Shown: positions 1 to 8,799 of the stretch, piece by piece
Position numbering within the stretch: the stretch's first letter is position 1
Layout: each line of letters starts with the position of its first letter
Source: AWTP1-13 sp963840075
GTDB lineage: Bacteria > Pseudomonadota > Alphaproteobacteria > Rhizobiales > Hyphomicrobiaceae
DNA: 64,000 bases
Assembly (NCBI GenBank): GCA_963840075.1
Contig: CAWIXS010000040.1
Coordinates: forward strand, 1 to 64,000
Reading direction: 5' to 3'
Position numbers and translations under genes: made by a program
The notes under the pieces: model-generated
Databases searched by the model: none
The model's input: the letters and a program-made list of their open reading frames with translations, nothing else
Told to the model about the DNA's origin: nothing

Positions 1-50
1 ACCCATCGATCTGGATGTTCACAACGCCCGGCCGGGTCGCCTCGAGGCGA
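1..50 (-). other. left edge; possible start of a truncated gene
   Basis: Downstream of the ABC ATPase stop the minus strand has a GTG at 22 that would begin M-N-I-Q-I-D-G and run off the window. It has only a weak purine stretch before it. It may be the next gene of the operon, but seven codons are too few to identify it. Confidence 0.2.
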
Positions 51-842
51 TCAGTCGGCCGCCGCCTCGGGCTGATCGTTGCCGGCGAGGAACTTCAGGA
101 TCTCGGCGCGCAGCTCGGCCTTGTGGTCGGGGGCAATCTCCCCGCCGGCCTTGGCTTCGAAGGCGATCTGGGCCGGACGCCTGAGCACCATGATGCGGTC
201 GCCGACCTCCAGCGCCTCGTCGATCGAATGGGTGACGAACAGCGCGGTCTTGGCGCTGTCGCGCACCAGCCGCAGGAACTCCGAGCGCAGGCGCCGCGCC
301 GTCATCTCGTCGAGCGCCGAGAACGGCTCGTCGCACAGGATCAGCGCGGGATCGACGGCCAGCGCGCGGGCGATGGAGACGCGCTGGCGCATGCCGCCGG
401 AGAGCGCGTGCGGGTAGTCGTTCTCGTGGCCCGCAAGCCCCAGCCGCGCGAGCCACTCCTGCGCGATCGCCCGCGCACGCCCCCGCTCCACGCCCAGGAT
501 CTCGAAGCCCAGCAGCACGTTGTCGATGGCCGTGCGCCAGGGCATCAGCCGGTCGCCCTGGAACACGATGCCGATCTTGCCGCGCAGCGCCGCGAAGTCG
601 CCGAACGGGTTCTGGCCCTCCACCATGATGCGCCCCGAGGTCGGCTCGGCGAGCCCGGCGATCAGGTTGAAGATGGTCGACTTGCCGCAGCCGGTCTTGC
701 CGAGCACGGCCACGATCTCGCCGCGCCCCACCTGGAACGACAGCCGGTCCACGGCGATGAACCGGCCGGAGCCGTCGGGGCGCTCGAACGTCTTGGTCAC
801 GACATCGAAGGTGACGACAACGGGATCGGGCGCCGCCGGCAT
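51..842 (-). CDS. NitT/TauT-type ABC transporter ATP-binding protein
   Basis: ATPase of 263 aa that powers an importer of the nitrate/sulfonate/taurine type. Walker A GKTGCGKST lies at residues 48-56, the Q-loop glutamine at 95, the signature LSGGMRQR at 147-154, Walker B LILCDE at 167-172 and the switch histidine at 205. It is the last gene of the operon; its ATG lies 2 bp after the permease stop. The length is normal for the SsuB/TauB/NrtD group. The substrate cannot be read from the ATPase; the neighbouring molybdenum hydroxylase suggests an organic heterocycle or carboxylate rather than nitrate. Confidence 0.93.
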   Translation of the reverse strand: MPAAPDPVVVTFDVVTKTFERPDGSGRFIAVDRLSFQVGRGEIVAVLGKTGCGKSTIFNLIAGLAEPTSGRIMVEGQNPFGDFAALRGKIGIVFQGDRLMPWRTAIDNVLLGFEILGVERGRARAIAQEWLARLGLAGHENDYPHALSGGMRQRVSIARALAVDPALILCDEPFSALDEMTARRLRSEFLRLVRDSAKTALFVTHSIDEALEVGDRIMVLRRPAQIAFEAKAGGEIAPDHKAELRAEILKFLAGNDQPEAAAD

Positions 843-844
843 CG

Positions 845-1618
845 TCAGATCGCCCGCTCGGACCTGGGCCGCCAGCGCAGCGCCCACGCCTCGATGGCGG
901 TGACGAGGCCCTGGAACACCAGGACGAAGGCGACCAGCTGCAGCGTCCAGGCGATGGCGCCGGCCATGTCGAACAGCTGCTGCTGGCGCAACAGCTCGTA
1001 GCCGACCCCGCCGGTGGCGCCGACCAGCTCCGCCACCACCACCACGCGCGAGGCATTGCCGATGTTCACCTTCCAGGCCGTCAGGATGCCGGGCACCACC
1101 GTGGGGAGCACCAGCACCCGGAACAGGGTCCAGCGGCTCGGACGGAAGGCGATCGTCATCTCGAACAGGTCCTTCGACATGGAGCGCACCGCATCGAGGA
1201 TCTGGAAGGTGAAGGCCGGCAGCGTCGTCACCAGCATGATGAAGAAGATGCGGAACTCGGTGCCGTGGAACCAGATGACGGCGATCACCACCCACGACAG
1301 CGCCGGGATTCCCTGCAGCAGCACCAGCACCGGCGTCAGATAGGCCTCCGCGCTGCGCGACTTGTCGAGCACCAGCGCCAGCACGACGCCGCACACGAAG
1401 GCGCCGACCAGGCCCGCCAGGATGCGCGCCGCCGTGGTCAGCACGTCGACCTGCGTCGATGTGGTGGTGGCGATCTCGACGAAGCGCCCCACGATCTGCG
1501 GGATCGACGGGAACAGGTAGTCGGGAAAGAACAGCGAGGCGATCTGCCAGACGATCGCCACGCCTCCCGTCCCGACGATGAACTGCAGCACCCGCTTGTG
1601 CGGCAGCCCGCCTGTCAT
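845..1618 (-). CDS. NitT/TauT-type ABC transporter permease
   Basis: Inner-membrane permease of 257 aa (BPD_transp_1 family, SsuC/TauC-like) with about six hydrophobic segments. The cytoplasmic coupling loop lies near residues 158-190 (FRVLVLPTVVPGILTAWK). The ATG at 1618 overlaps the TGA of the binding-protein gene in ATGA form once a frameshift in that gene is corrected, which implies translational coupling. In the raw sequence the binding protein reads straight into this gene as one apparent fusion; the intact alternative stop argues that the two are separate proteins. Confidence 0.92.
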   Translation of the reverse strand: MTGGLPHKRVLQFIVGTGGVAIVWQIASLFFPDYLFPSIPQIVGRFVEIATTTSTQVDVLTTAARILAGLVGAFVCGVVLALVLDKSRSAEAYLTPVLVLLQGIPALSWVVIAVIWFHGTEFRIFFIMLVTTLPAFTFQILDAVRSMSKDLFEMTIAFRPSRWTLFRVLVLPTVVPGILTAWKVNIGNASRVVVVAELVGATGGVGYELLRQQQLFDMAGAIAWTLQLVAFVLVFQGLVTAIEAWALRWRPRSERAI

Positions 1619-2611
1619 TTGACCGGCCCGCCGTAGATGGAGGCCTCGGAGGGCGCCTTCGGCAGGAACTTCGAACTCGATGCCCGCCCGGTACACCGCC
1701 TCGATCTCCTTGCGCACCTCGTCGGCGGAGGCCAGGCTGAGCCCCAGCCGGTCGTTGGCGCGGATCGACTTGCCGAGCGCCTCCTGATCGGCCGGCGTCG
1801 ACTTCGGCGAGATCAGCTTGGCGGCGGCGTCGGGGTTGGCTGCGAGCCACTTGGCCGCCTGCTCGTAGGCCTTGTAGAGGCGCGGGATGAGGGCCTTGTT
1901 CTGGGCGATCCAGTCGTGGTGCGCGGCAACCCCGAGGTAGGGAATGCGCGAGCCGCCGCCGGTGAAGGCCTTCCACGTGGCCTTGGCGCCGTCATCGAGC
2001 GTGACGATGCTGGGCTTGCGCGAGAGCAGGACGGTGTAGGCCGGCTCCCAGAGCTGCACGGCATCGGCCCGGTCGGCGAGCGCAAAGCTGATGAGGCCCG
2101 GCGTTGCCGTGTTGACGACCTTGATCTTGCTCACGTCGACGCCCTGGCGCTTCGCCAGCCACTCGAACATGATGTAGTTGGTGGTCGCGCGCGCGGCGGC
2201 GAGCTGGCGCCCCTCCAGGTCTTTCAGCGTCTTCACGTCGGCCTTGTTGGTGACGACCGCGCCCCAGAAGTCGAACAGGTTGAAGAGGTAGCTCACCTTG
2301 ACGCCGCGCACGTCGGCGAGCCCGACGGTCATCAACGATGCGCTGCCGCCGACCTTGAACTCGCCGGAGTTGAACTGGGCGACGTAGGCGTCCGGCGGGC
2401 GCTCCTCGAAGGTGATGTCGAGGTTGTTGGCGGCATCGAGCTTCTGCGCCTTGATGATGGGCGGCAGGAATGCGCCGAGCGACGGCGGACCGAACACGAC
2501 GATGGTGATCCTGTCGCGGCTCTGGGCCGATGCCGCGGGCGCCCAGAGCGAGGCGCCGAGCACGCATGCCAGCGCCGCAGCGAGCCAGCGCGTGCAGTTC
2601 AGTCGGGTCAT
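1615..2611 (-). CDS. ABC transporter substrate-binding protein, NitT/TauT type (frameshifted)
   Basis: Periplasmic solute-binding protein. The N-terminus is a signal peptide (charged start, hydrophobic core, ASA|Q cleavage near residue 29), followed by an SsuA/THI5-like fold. The start ATG at 2611 has GGAGG seven bases upstream. At about 1668-1675 the frame changes: the raw frame continues VPAEGALRG into the permease, while the next frame reads FLPKAPSEASIYGGPVK and stops at 1615, a normal family ending. Removing one base (GAAG to GAA) restores it. It is either a sequencing error or a real +1 mutation. The ligand is unknown. Confidence 0.85.
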
Positions 2612-2711
2612 GTCATGTCCTCCCCGTTTGCCCGGCCCTCTCAAAGTTGCACCGGAGCCTTTTGCCTTACCGCAGTTTCGCCGCGACATGAAGGTGTCCA
2701 AAGGTGTCATG

Positions 2712-2855
2712 CCACCCGTCATCCCGGACGCAGCGATGCGCGCCGAAGGCGAGCAGCGCTCCGATCCGGGACCGCGCCAGGCAGGCTCCGTCTCGCTTCA
2801 CGAGGTCCCGGATAGCCTCGCCCCTATGGGGCTCGGCTTCCGGGATGACGGGTGG
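2712..2855. repeat. dispersed repeat family B, long imperfect inverted repeat
   Basis: Begins ACCCGTCATCCCGG and ends CCGGGATGACGGGT, so the outer ends pair. Related copies lie at 10710-10846, 30194-30328 and, short, at 62135-62176. A family A palindrome follows directly. No gene is seen in this gap. Confidence 0.8.
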
Positions 2856-2857
2856 TG

Positions 2858-3328
2858 TCACGGTGTCAGACCTTGAGGGTCTGACATCCACTCCAGCTCG
2901 GTGCGCACCGACTTGAAGAACCGGCCGATCAGGTGCTTGGAGACCCCGCGCAGGATGCGCTGGCCGACGCCGGCAACGAGCCCGCCGATCTCGCCCGCGC
3001 CTTCGTAGGCGAGCAGCGTGCCGCCCTCCGCCGGCTGCAGCGTGAAGCGGGCCTCGCCCGAGCCGTGGCCCAGCGTGCCGCTGCCCGAGATGGCGATGCG
3101 GCACTGCTCCGGCGCGGCCTTGTCGGAGAGTGCGATCTCACCCTCGAACGCGCCGCCGACCGAGGCCACCTTGAGCTCCAGAAGCACCGCATATTTGTCC
3201 GGTGCCAGCTCGCGCATCGACTTGCAGCCGGGGATGCAGCGCGTGAGGAACTGCGGATCGTTGAGGCTCGTCCACACCCGCTCCAGCGGGGCCGCGATCG
3301 CCTCCTTGCCGCCGATGTCGAGCTTCAT
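2858..3328 (-). CDS. CoxG-like SRPBCC-family protein
   Basis: 156 aa, START/SRPBCC fold of the carbon-monoxide dehydrogenase subunit G type: start MKLDIGGKEAIAAPLERVW, then the conserved SLNDPQFLTRCIPGCKSM. CoxG relatives accompany molybdenum hydroxylases and are thought to help maturation or membrane association; the hydroxylase is just upstream here, which supports the call. The C-terminal 9-10 residues come from a family A palindrome, so the native tail has probably been replaced. The role in this operon is inferred from family and context. Confidence 0.88.
   Translation of the reverse strand: MKLDIGGKEAIAAPLERVWTSLNDPQFLTRCIPGCKSMRELAPDKYAVLLELKVASVGGAFEGEIALSDKAAPEQCRIAISGSGTLGHGSGEARFTLQPAEGGTLLAYEGAGEIGGLVAGVGQRILRGVSKHLIGRFFKSVRTELEWMSDPQGLTP
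2862..2888. repeat. palindromic repeat family A, copy 1
   Basis: Arms GGTGTCAGACC and GGGTCTGACATC. On the minus strand it encodes the last residues (MSDPQGLTP) of the CoxG-like protein, and the stop codon arises at its edge. Confidence 0.85.
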
Positions 3329-3349
3329 GGGCTACCTCCCCTCGCTGCA

Positions 3350-4324
3350 TCACAGGCGGAACAGGGTGCGGGCGAGGCCGCCCGTGATGCTCGCCGCCTC
3401 CGCCGCCGAGAGGCCCGCGGCTTGCACGATGCCGGCGGGCTCGGCGTCGCCGATCGGGAAGGGCATGTCGGAGCCCAGCATGATGCGGTCGGCGCCCATC
3501 GTGTCGACGACGAAGCGCAGCACGCGCGCATCGTGCAGGATGGTGTCGGTGTAGATGTGGCGCAGTGCCTCGGTGGGATCGCCCAGGCCCGGCGTGATGG
3601 CGTGGTTGCGGGCGAGACGGCCGAGCAGGAACGGCAGGCCCGCCGCCCCCATCGGCACCACGATCCTGGCCCCGGCGTAGCGGGTGACATGGCCGGCCGA
3701 GATGAGGCGGCTGACGGCGATCAGCGCGTCGGTGATGCGCCCCACCGCGTTGGCGAGGCCGTAGTCGTTGACGCGGGCGTCGCCGGCATCGAACGAAGGG
3801 TGGATGTGCACCACAGCGCCGGTCGCGTCGGCGGCCTCCCAGAAGGGGGTGAGGTCGGGTGCATCGAGCACGCTGCCGACGCCGCGGGGGAGCGTGCCGA
3901 TCATGACCCCGGGGAAGCCGGCCGATAGCGCCGCGCGCAGAGCTTCGGCTGCGGCGGCCCCGTCCTGCAACGGCACGGTCGCAAGCGGCACGAAGCGCGG
4001 CTCGGCCTTGGCGGAGGCGGCCAGATGCGCGTTGATGAGCTGGGCCCAGGCCGCGCCTTCGGCGACGGGCAGCTCATAGCCGAACATGTCGATCCAGCCG
4101 CCGACCACCTGCCGGTCGATGCCGTTCTGCACCATCCACGCGACCCGGCCGGCGATGTCGCCGAGCGGCTTGGAGACGGGCCGCGTCGGCTTGGCGCCGG
4201 CGAACGAGAACGCCAGCGAGCCGTGCTCCTCGCTCGCCCGCACGGATGGAAAGCGGCCGGCCTCGCTGCGGATGGCGTCGATGAGCGAGGGTGGAACGAG
4301 GTGGGCATGGCTGTCGATGATCAA
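3350..4324 (-). CDS. amidohydrolase family 2 (ACMSD-like metal-dependent hydrolase/decarboxylase)
   Basis: 324 aa TIM-barrel amidohydrolase. The N-terminal metal motif is DSHAH at residues 4-8; a downstream HIHPSFD supplies further metal-binding histidine, and LGSDMPFP near the C-terminus carries the catalytic aspartate. The best start is TTG at 4324, with GGAGG seven bases upstream; ATG codons further upstream lie inside the hydroxylase gene. Family 2 members include non-oxidative decarboxylases of aromatic acids and lactone hydrolases. In this operon it probably acts after ring or aldehyde oxidation. The substrate is unknown. Confidence 0.85.
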   Translation of the reverse strand: MIIDSHAHLVPPSLIDAIRSEAGRFPSVRASEEHGSLAFSFAGAKPTRPVSKPLGDIAGRVAWMVQNGIDRQVVGGWIDMFGYELPVAEGAAWAQLINAHLAASAKAEPRFVPLATVPLQDGAAAAEALRAALSAGFPGVMIGTLPRGVGSVLDAPDLTPFWEAADATGAVVHIHPSFDAGDARVNDYGLANAVGRITDALIAVSRLISAGHVTRYAGARIVVPMGAAGLPFLLGRLARNHAITPGLGDPTEALRHIYTDTILHDARVLRFVVDTMGADRIMLGSDMPFPIGDAEPAGIVQAAGLSAAEAASITGGLARTLFRL

Positions 4325-4337
4325 GCTGCAACCTCCC

Positions 4338-6735
4338 TCAGCGCCGGCTGGCCAACGCCTCGGCGATAACGTCGCCGATGGCGGAGATGCGCATGGGCAG
4401 CGCCTCGAAGCGCAGCCCCAGCGGGCGCACGGCGTCGTTGATCGCACTCGAGACGGCCGCGGGCGCGCCGAGGTAACCGGACTCGCCCGAGCCCTTCTGG
4501 CCGAGCGCGGTGTGGGGCGAGGGCGTGACGTGGTGCACGATCTCCACCTCCGGCACCTCGTGCGCGGAGGGCAGCAGATAATCCATGAAGCTCTGGGTCA
4601 CGAGCTGGCCCTCGCCGTCGAAGGCGAACTCCTCCAGCAGCGCCGCGCCGATGCCGTGGGCGATGCCGCCCAGCGTCATGCCGCGCACGATGTCCGGGTT
4701 GATGACCGTGCCGCAGTCGTGGCCGGCGACCCAGCGGCGGAGCTGCGGCTTGCCGATCTCCGGATCGATCGACACCAGCACCACGTGGAGCTCGAAGGAG
4801 AAGCAGGGGTACATCTGCACGCGGCCGTCGGGCGTCGGCATGTCGCCCCCCGTCGGCACCTGGAGGGTGTGATCGGCGGCAAGGCCCGGGGCCATGCCGG
4901 GCGGCAGCAGATGGAAATAGCGGTGCGCGATGGTCACGAGGTCCATCCACTCGATCGCCCGGCCGGAGGCGGGATGCTCGACGCCGCCGTCGCGATAACG
5001 CAGGGCGCTCGGCGGGCGTCTCCAGCCGGTGCGCGGCGATGGCGATCAGCTTGTCGCGCACGTGGCCGGCCGCGCCGTGAACGGCGCCGCCCAGCATGAT
5101 CGCCATGCGGCTGCCCACGGGGCTGTTGGTCGGCAGGCTCTCGAGCGATGTCGGCCGCACCACCCTGATGCGGTCCGGGTCGATCTGCAGCGCCTCGCCG
5201 GCCACGGTGGCGGCCAGCGTCTCGTGGCCCTGGCCGGAGGAGGTGGTGTGGATGGTGACCGTCACCGCGCCCAGCGCATCGACCATGATGCGGCAGGATT
5301 CCATCCACGTCGTGGTCGCGTTCTTGGGGTTGAGCAGCGGCTCGAACGAGGCGTTGCCCCCGCTGGGCTCCAGGCAGCTCGCCACGCCGATGCCGGCCAG
5401 CAGGCCCGAGGCTCGCAGCCGCTCGCGCTCGGCCACCAGGCCCTCCCAGCCCACGCGGTCGAGCGTCTTGGCGACCACGGTGTGGTAGTCGCCGCTGTCG
5501 TAGGCGGTGCCGCTGGGGATCAGATAGGGGAACTCCTCGGCGCGGATGAAGTTGCGCCGCCGCACCTCCAGCCGGTCGAGGCCGAGCGCCTCGGCGACGC
5601 GGTCGATGCCGGTCTCGATGGCATAGTTGGTGGGCGCCTGGCCGAAGCCGCGCACCGCCTCCTGCGGCGTCTTGTTGCTGGTCACCGCAATCGCATGGTA
5701 GGCGACCGCGCCGATGCGATAGGGCCCGACGATGGAGCCCACCGGCTTGCCGAGCTGCAGCGGCGAGCGGCCCGCGTAGGCGCCCACATTGTCGAGCGCG
5801 CGCATGCGCATGGCGTGCACGACGCCGGTGCCGTCGAAGGCCAGCTCCACGTCGAAGGTGCGCTCGGGCCCGTGCATATCACCGCCGCGCATGTTCTCCA
5901 GCCGGTCCTCGATCAGCTTGACCGGGCGCGCCAGGCGCCGCGATAGATAGCCCGCCAGCACGGCATGCTTGATGCCGCGCTTGACGCCGTAGCTGCCGCC
6001 GACATCCACGTCCTGGTGCAGGCACACCTCGTTGAGCGGCATGCGCAGCGCGCGGGCGATCTGGTCGGCGAACTTGGGCATCTGGATGGAGGCCCACACG
6101 TCGAGCATCTGGCGCCACGGGTCCCAGCTCGCCACCACGCCGAAGGTCTCGATCGGTACGGTGGCGCTGCGGCCCCACTTCACGCGATAGCCGAGCTTGT
6201 GCGGCGCCGCGGCGAAGGCACCATCCACATCGCCCCACACGAACCGCTGGTCGAGCAGCACGTTGGAGCCGTGGTCGGGATGCACGGGCGTGCTGCCGGC
6301 CTCATAGGCGGCCTCGCCGTCGAGCAGGAACGGCAGCGGCTCGTAGGCGATGCGGATCTTCTCGCGCGCATCCTCGGCCAAGGCGCGGCTCTCCGCCACC
6401 ACGGCCGCCACCCACTCGCCGGCGTAGCGCGCGCGCTCCACCGCCAGGGGGTAGCGCTTGACCAGCGGCGCATCGACGCCGATCAGCAGCGGATCGGCGG
6501 CGGCCGCCAGCTCCGCACCCCCGACCACCAGATGCACGCCCGGCATCGCCAGCGCCTCCGCCGCATCGACGGCGGCGATGCGGGCGCAGGCGTAAGGCGA
6601 GGTCAGGAGCGCGACATGCAGGGTGCCGGGCGGCGTCACGTCGCTGACGTACGTGGCCTGGCCGCTGACGAAGCGGCGATCCTCGCGCACACGGCGCTTC
6701 TTCGAGACGTAGCGGAAGGAATGAGGTGCGGCCAT
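4338..6735 (-). CDS. molybdenum hydroxylase large (molybdopterin-binding) subunit, xanthine dehydrogenase/aldehyde oxidase family (frameshifted)
   Basis: Large subunit that binds Mo-cofactor and substrate. Its ATG at 6735 lies 3 bp from the FeS-subunit stop. The fold is recognised from YVSDVTPPGTLHVALLTSPYA, DVDVGGSYGVKRG, VRGFGQAPTNYAIE and the C-terminal GQKGSGESGYLGAP with the catalytic Glu. The FRGFG-like motif, not AYxCSFR, argues against true CO dehydrogenase. A single-base frameshift lies near 5005-5030: the 5' part ends AHRLETPAERPAL, and the other frame resumes ALRYRDGG through EWMDLVTIAHRYF to the stop at 4338. It could be a sequencing error or decay. Confidence 0.87.
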
Positions 6736-6737
6736 GC

Positions 6738-7229
6738 TTAAACCCCGCCGTCGCTGCGGTTGGCCGCCCGCAGGCGCTCGGCGGCCAGCGCGATCGCCTC
6801 GACGATCTGGCCGTAGCCGGTGCAGCGGCAGATGTTGGCGGAGATGGCGTCGACGATCTCCGCGCGCGAGGGCGACAGCGTGCGCGCCAGCAGCGCCTGG
6901 CCGGCCAGGACCATGCCGGGCGTGCAGTAGCCGCACTGCAACCCGTGCGTCTCGCAGAAGGCGTCCTGCAGCACGCTGAGCTCGCCGGGGCCGGGGCTCA
7001 CGCCCTCGATGGTGATGATGGCGTGGCCGTCGGCCTGCACCGCCAGCATCAGGCAGGAGCGCACCGGCTCGCCGTCGATGAGGATGGTGCAGGCGCCACA
7101 GACGCCGTGCTCGCAGCCGGCGTGGGTGCCGTCGAGGCCCACGTCCTCGCGCAGGCAGTCGAGCAGGGTGCGCCGCGGCTCGACCTCCACCGCGACCGTG
7201 CGGCCATTGACCTCGAGCTCAACGCGCAT
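6738..7229 (-). CDS. molybdenum hydroxylase [2Fe-2S] small subunit (CoxS/YagT-like)
   Basis: 163 aa electron-transfer subunit with two [2Fe-2S] clusters. The plant-type ferredoxin ligands are C39, C44, C47 and C59; the C-terminal helical-bundle cluster ligands are C99, C102, C134 and C136 (GLQCGYCTPG and NICRCTGYG). The length matches the family. Its start overlaps the end of the FAD-subunit gene, so the three subunits are translated in series FAD-FeS-Mo. Confidence 0.95.
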   Translation of the reverse strand: MRVELEVNGRTVAVEVEPRRTLLDCLREDVGLDGTHAGCEHGVCGACTILIDGEPVRSCLMLAVQADGHAIITIEGVSPGPGELSVLQDAFCETHGLQCGYCTPGMVLAGQALLARTLSPSRAEIVDAISANICRCTGYGQIVEAIALAAERLRAANRSDGGV

Positions 7230-8102
7230 GCCGTCCTCCCGCCGCCTCGTCGCGGGCATCCACGATGGCGCGCCGTGCCAGCACCGCCGCCACCCGGCGC
7301 CGATAGGCGGCAGAGGCGTGCAGGTCGTCGGCCGCCTCCAGGTCGGCCGTGGCGGCCTCCACGGCCTCGCGCACGGCTCCCTCCTCCAGGCGCGAACCGA
7401 GCAGGGCCTCGCTGACGGCATCCAGGCGCACCGGGGTATCACCGGCTCCGCCGACGCCGACCGCCAAGGCGCTGCAGCGGCCCTCGGCATCCAGGGCAAC
7501 CTGCGCCGCGGCCGCCACCAGGGCGAAGTCGCTCTTGCGCGCCGACACCTCGTGGAAGCCGGTGCCGATGCGGCCCTCGGCCCAGACCGGAAAACGCACC
7601 GAGGTGAGAATGCCGCCTTCGGGCAGCGCCGTGATCATCGGCCCGAGATAGAAGTCCCGGCCGCCAGCTCGCTGCTGTCCTCGGCGGTCGCGACCATGAG
7701 CGTCGCCTCCAGCGTCACGGCCACCAGGGCGATCTCCGCCGCCGGGTCGCCGTTGGCGATCGATCCGCCGATGGTGCCGCGGTTGCGCGTCGGCGCGTGC
7801 CCGACCCAGGGCAGGGCCTTCGCCAGCAGCGGCGCCTTGCGCGCCACCAGCGGGTCGCGCTCGGCCACCGCCTGCCGGGTTGCAGCGCCGATCGCGAGAT
7901 GGCTCCCCGCGTCCGCGATGCCGCCGAGCTCGGGAATGCGCGCGATGTCGACGAGACGCGACGGCCGCGCGAGCCGCATGGCGAGCATCGGGATCAGGGT
8001 CTGGCCGCCGGCCAGGATGCGGGCGTCGCCGTCGGCAGCCAGCAGCGCGCAGGCCTCGCGCACGCTCGTTGGCCTTGCATAGTCGAACGCCACAGGCTTC
8101 AT
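7219..8102 (-). CDS. molybdenum hydroxylase FAD-binding medium subunit (CoxM-like, frameshifted)
   Basis: FAD subunit passing electrons from the FeS clusters to the final acceptor. FAD_binding_5 motifs ILAGGQTLIPMLAMRLARP and TIGGSIANGDPAAE are intact, followed by the CO_deh_flav_C region. The frame breaks near 7655: the 5' part reads SSELAAGTSISGR and stops, while the adjacent frame gives DFYLGPMITALPEGGIL through to the stop at 7219. One missing C in a GGCCGGG run explains it. Start ATG 8102 has a GGGGAGGGG stretch upstream. It is one of three frameshifts in this operon. Confidence 0.86.
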
Positions 8103-8246
8103 GAGCCCGCCCCTCCCCTTCCGCACCGCCGAGGATCGGCGACAGCGCGGCGGCGCATCATATCGCCATCTCCCCGGCAGTCACGTCACCATTCCCGCCC
8201 GGCAGGCGACTGCCCGGCCGCCGAGGGCATCGAGGTGCGCTCTGGT

Positions 8247-8390
8247 TCAGGCGGGCGGGAGACCATTGCGGCGCGCCGGCATCCCGCCGCTGCCGCCGGC
8301 CTCGGCTGCGGCCAGCGCGGCACTGAGCCCGGCGGCTCCGCTGCCCACCACAACAACGGTGGTGCTGGCGGCAGAGTGGCCCGGCGTCAC
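8247..8390 (-). pseudogene. 5' stub of an FAD-dependent oxidoreductase
   Basis: GTG at 8390 overlaps the cupin TGA, as in a translationally coupled gene. The 47 aa product contains a dinucleotide-binding motif VVVVGSGAAGLSAALAAAEAG typical of fumarate-reductase/succinate-dehydrogenase-like flavoproteins, then ends 25 residues later. A full member has 450-550 residues, so nearly the whole gene has been lost. The 144 bp between it and the FAD subunit show no further match. Confidence 0.6.
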
Positions 8391-8770
8391 GACTGCGGGC
8401 CGTCGTCGGTCACCGGGGTCGTGACGACCAGGAACACCAGATCGATGAGGCCGGAGTTCTCGATCGAATGCTCCACGCCCGGCGGCAGATAGATGACATC
8501 GTGCTTGCGCACCACCCGACGCTCCTCGCCGATCTGCATCAGGCCCTCGCCCTCGATCACGTGATAGACCTGCTCCTGCACCTTGTGCTTGTGCAGCTTC
8601 ACGCAGGCCATCGGCTGGTACATGGAGATGCGGTAGTCGACATGCCGCGAGCCGGCGCCCTCCGGGTCCACCAGCGGCTTGGACAGCGCGCCGCCGAAGT
8701 GGTCCGGATACTGCTTCCACGGCACCTCCGCGATGTTGCGGACGAGCGGCTTTGCTGGCGCCTTGCTCAT
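8387..8770 (-). CDS. cupin-domain protein
   Basis: 127 aa single-domain cupin. Candidate metal ligands are H60, H62, E66 and H70 in motif 1 (KLHKHKVQEQVYHVIEG) and H101 in motif 2 (LPPGVEHSI). It lies 29 bp after the ThDP enzyme in the same operon. Single-domain cupins with an intact His/Glu set can be dioxygenases, isomerases or ligand sensors; no specific reaction can be assigned. Confidence 0.85.
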   Translation of the reverse strand: MSKAPAKPLVRNIAEVPWKQYPDHFGGALSKPLVDPEGAGSRHVDYRISMYQPMACVKLHKHKVQEQVYHVIEGEGLMQIGEERRVVRKHDVIYLPPGVEHSIENSGLIDLVFLVVTTPVTDDGPQS

Positions 8771-8799
8771 ATCTGGGGTCCCTCCTCGCTGCGGTCCGT

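Noticed and set aside
845..2722. A single binding-protein/permease fusion of 625 aa
   Set aside because: The alternative frame ends in a perfect family-like C-terminus with a stop overlapping the permease ATG, so the fusion is better explained by a one-base shift.
4338..6735. True carbon monoxide dehydrogenase (CoxL)
   Set aside because: The active-site loop is VRGFGQ, not the AYxCSFR of form I CO dehydrogenase; only the general family is supported.
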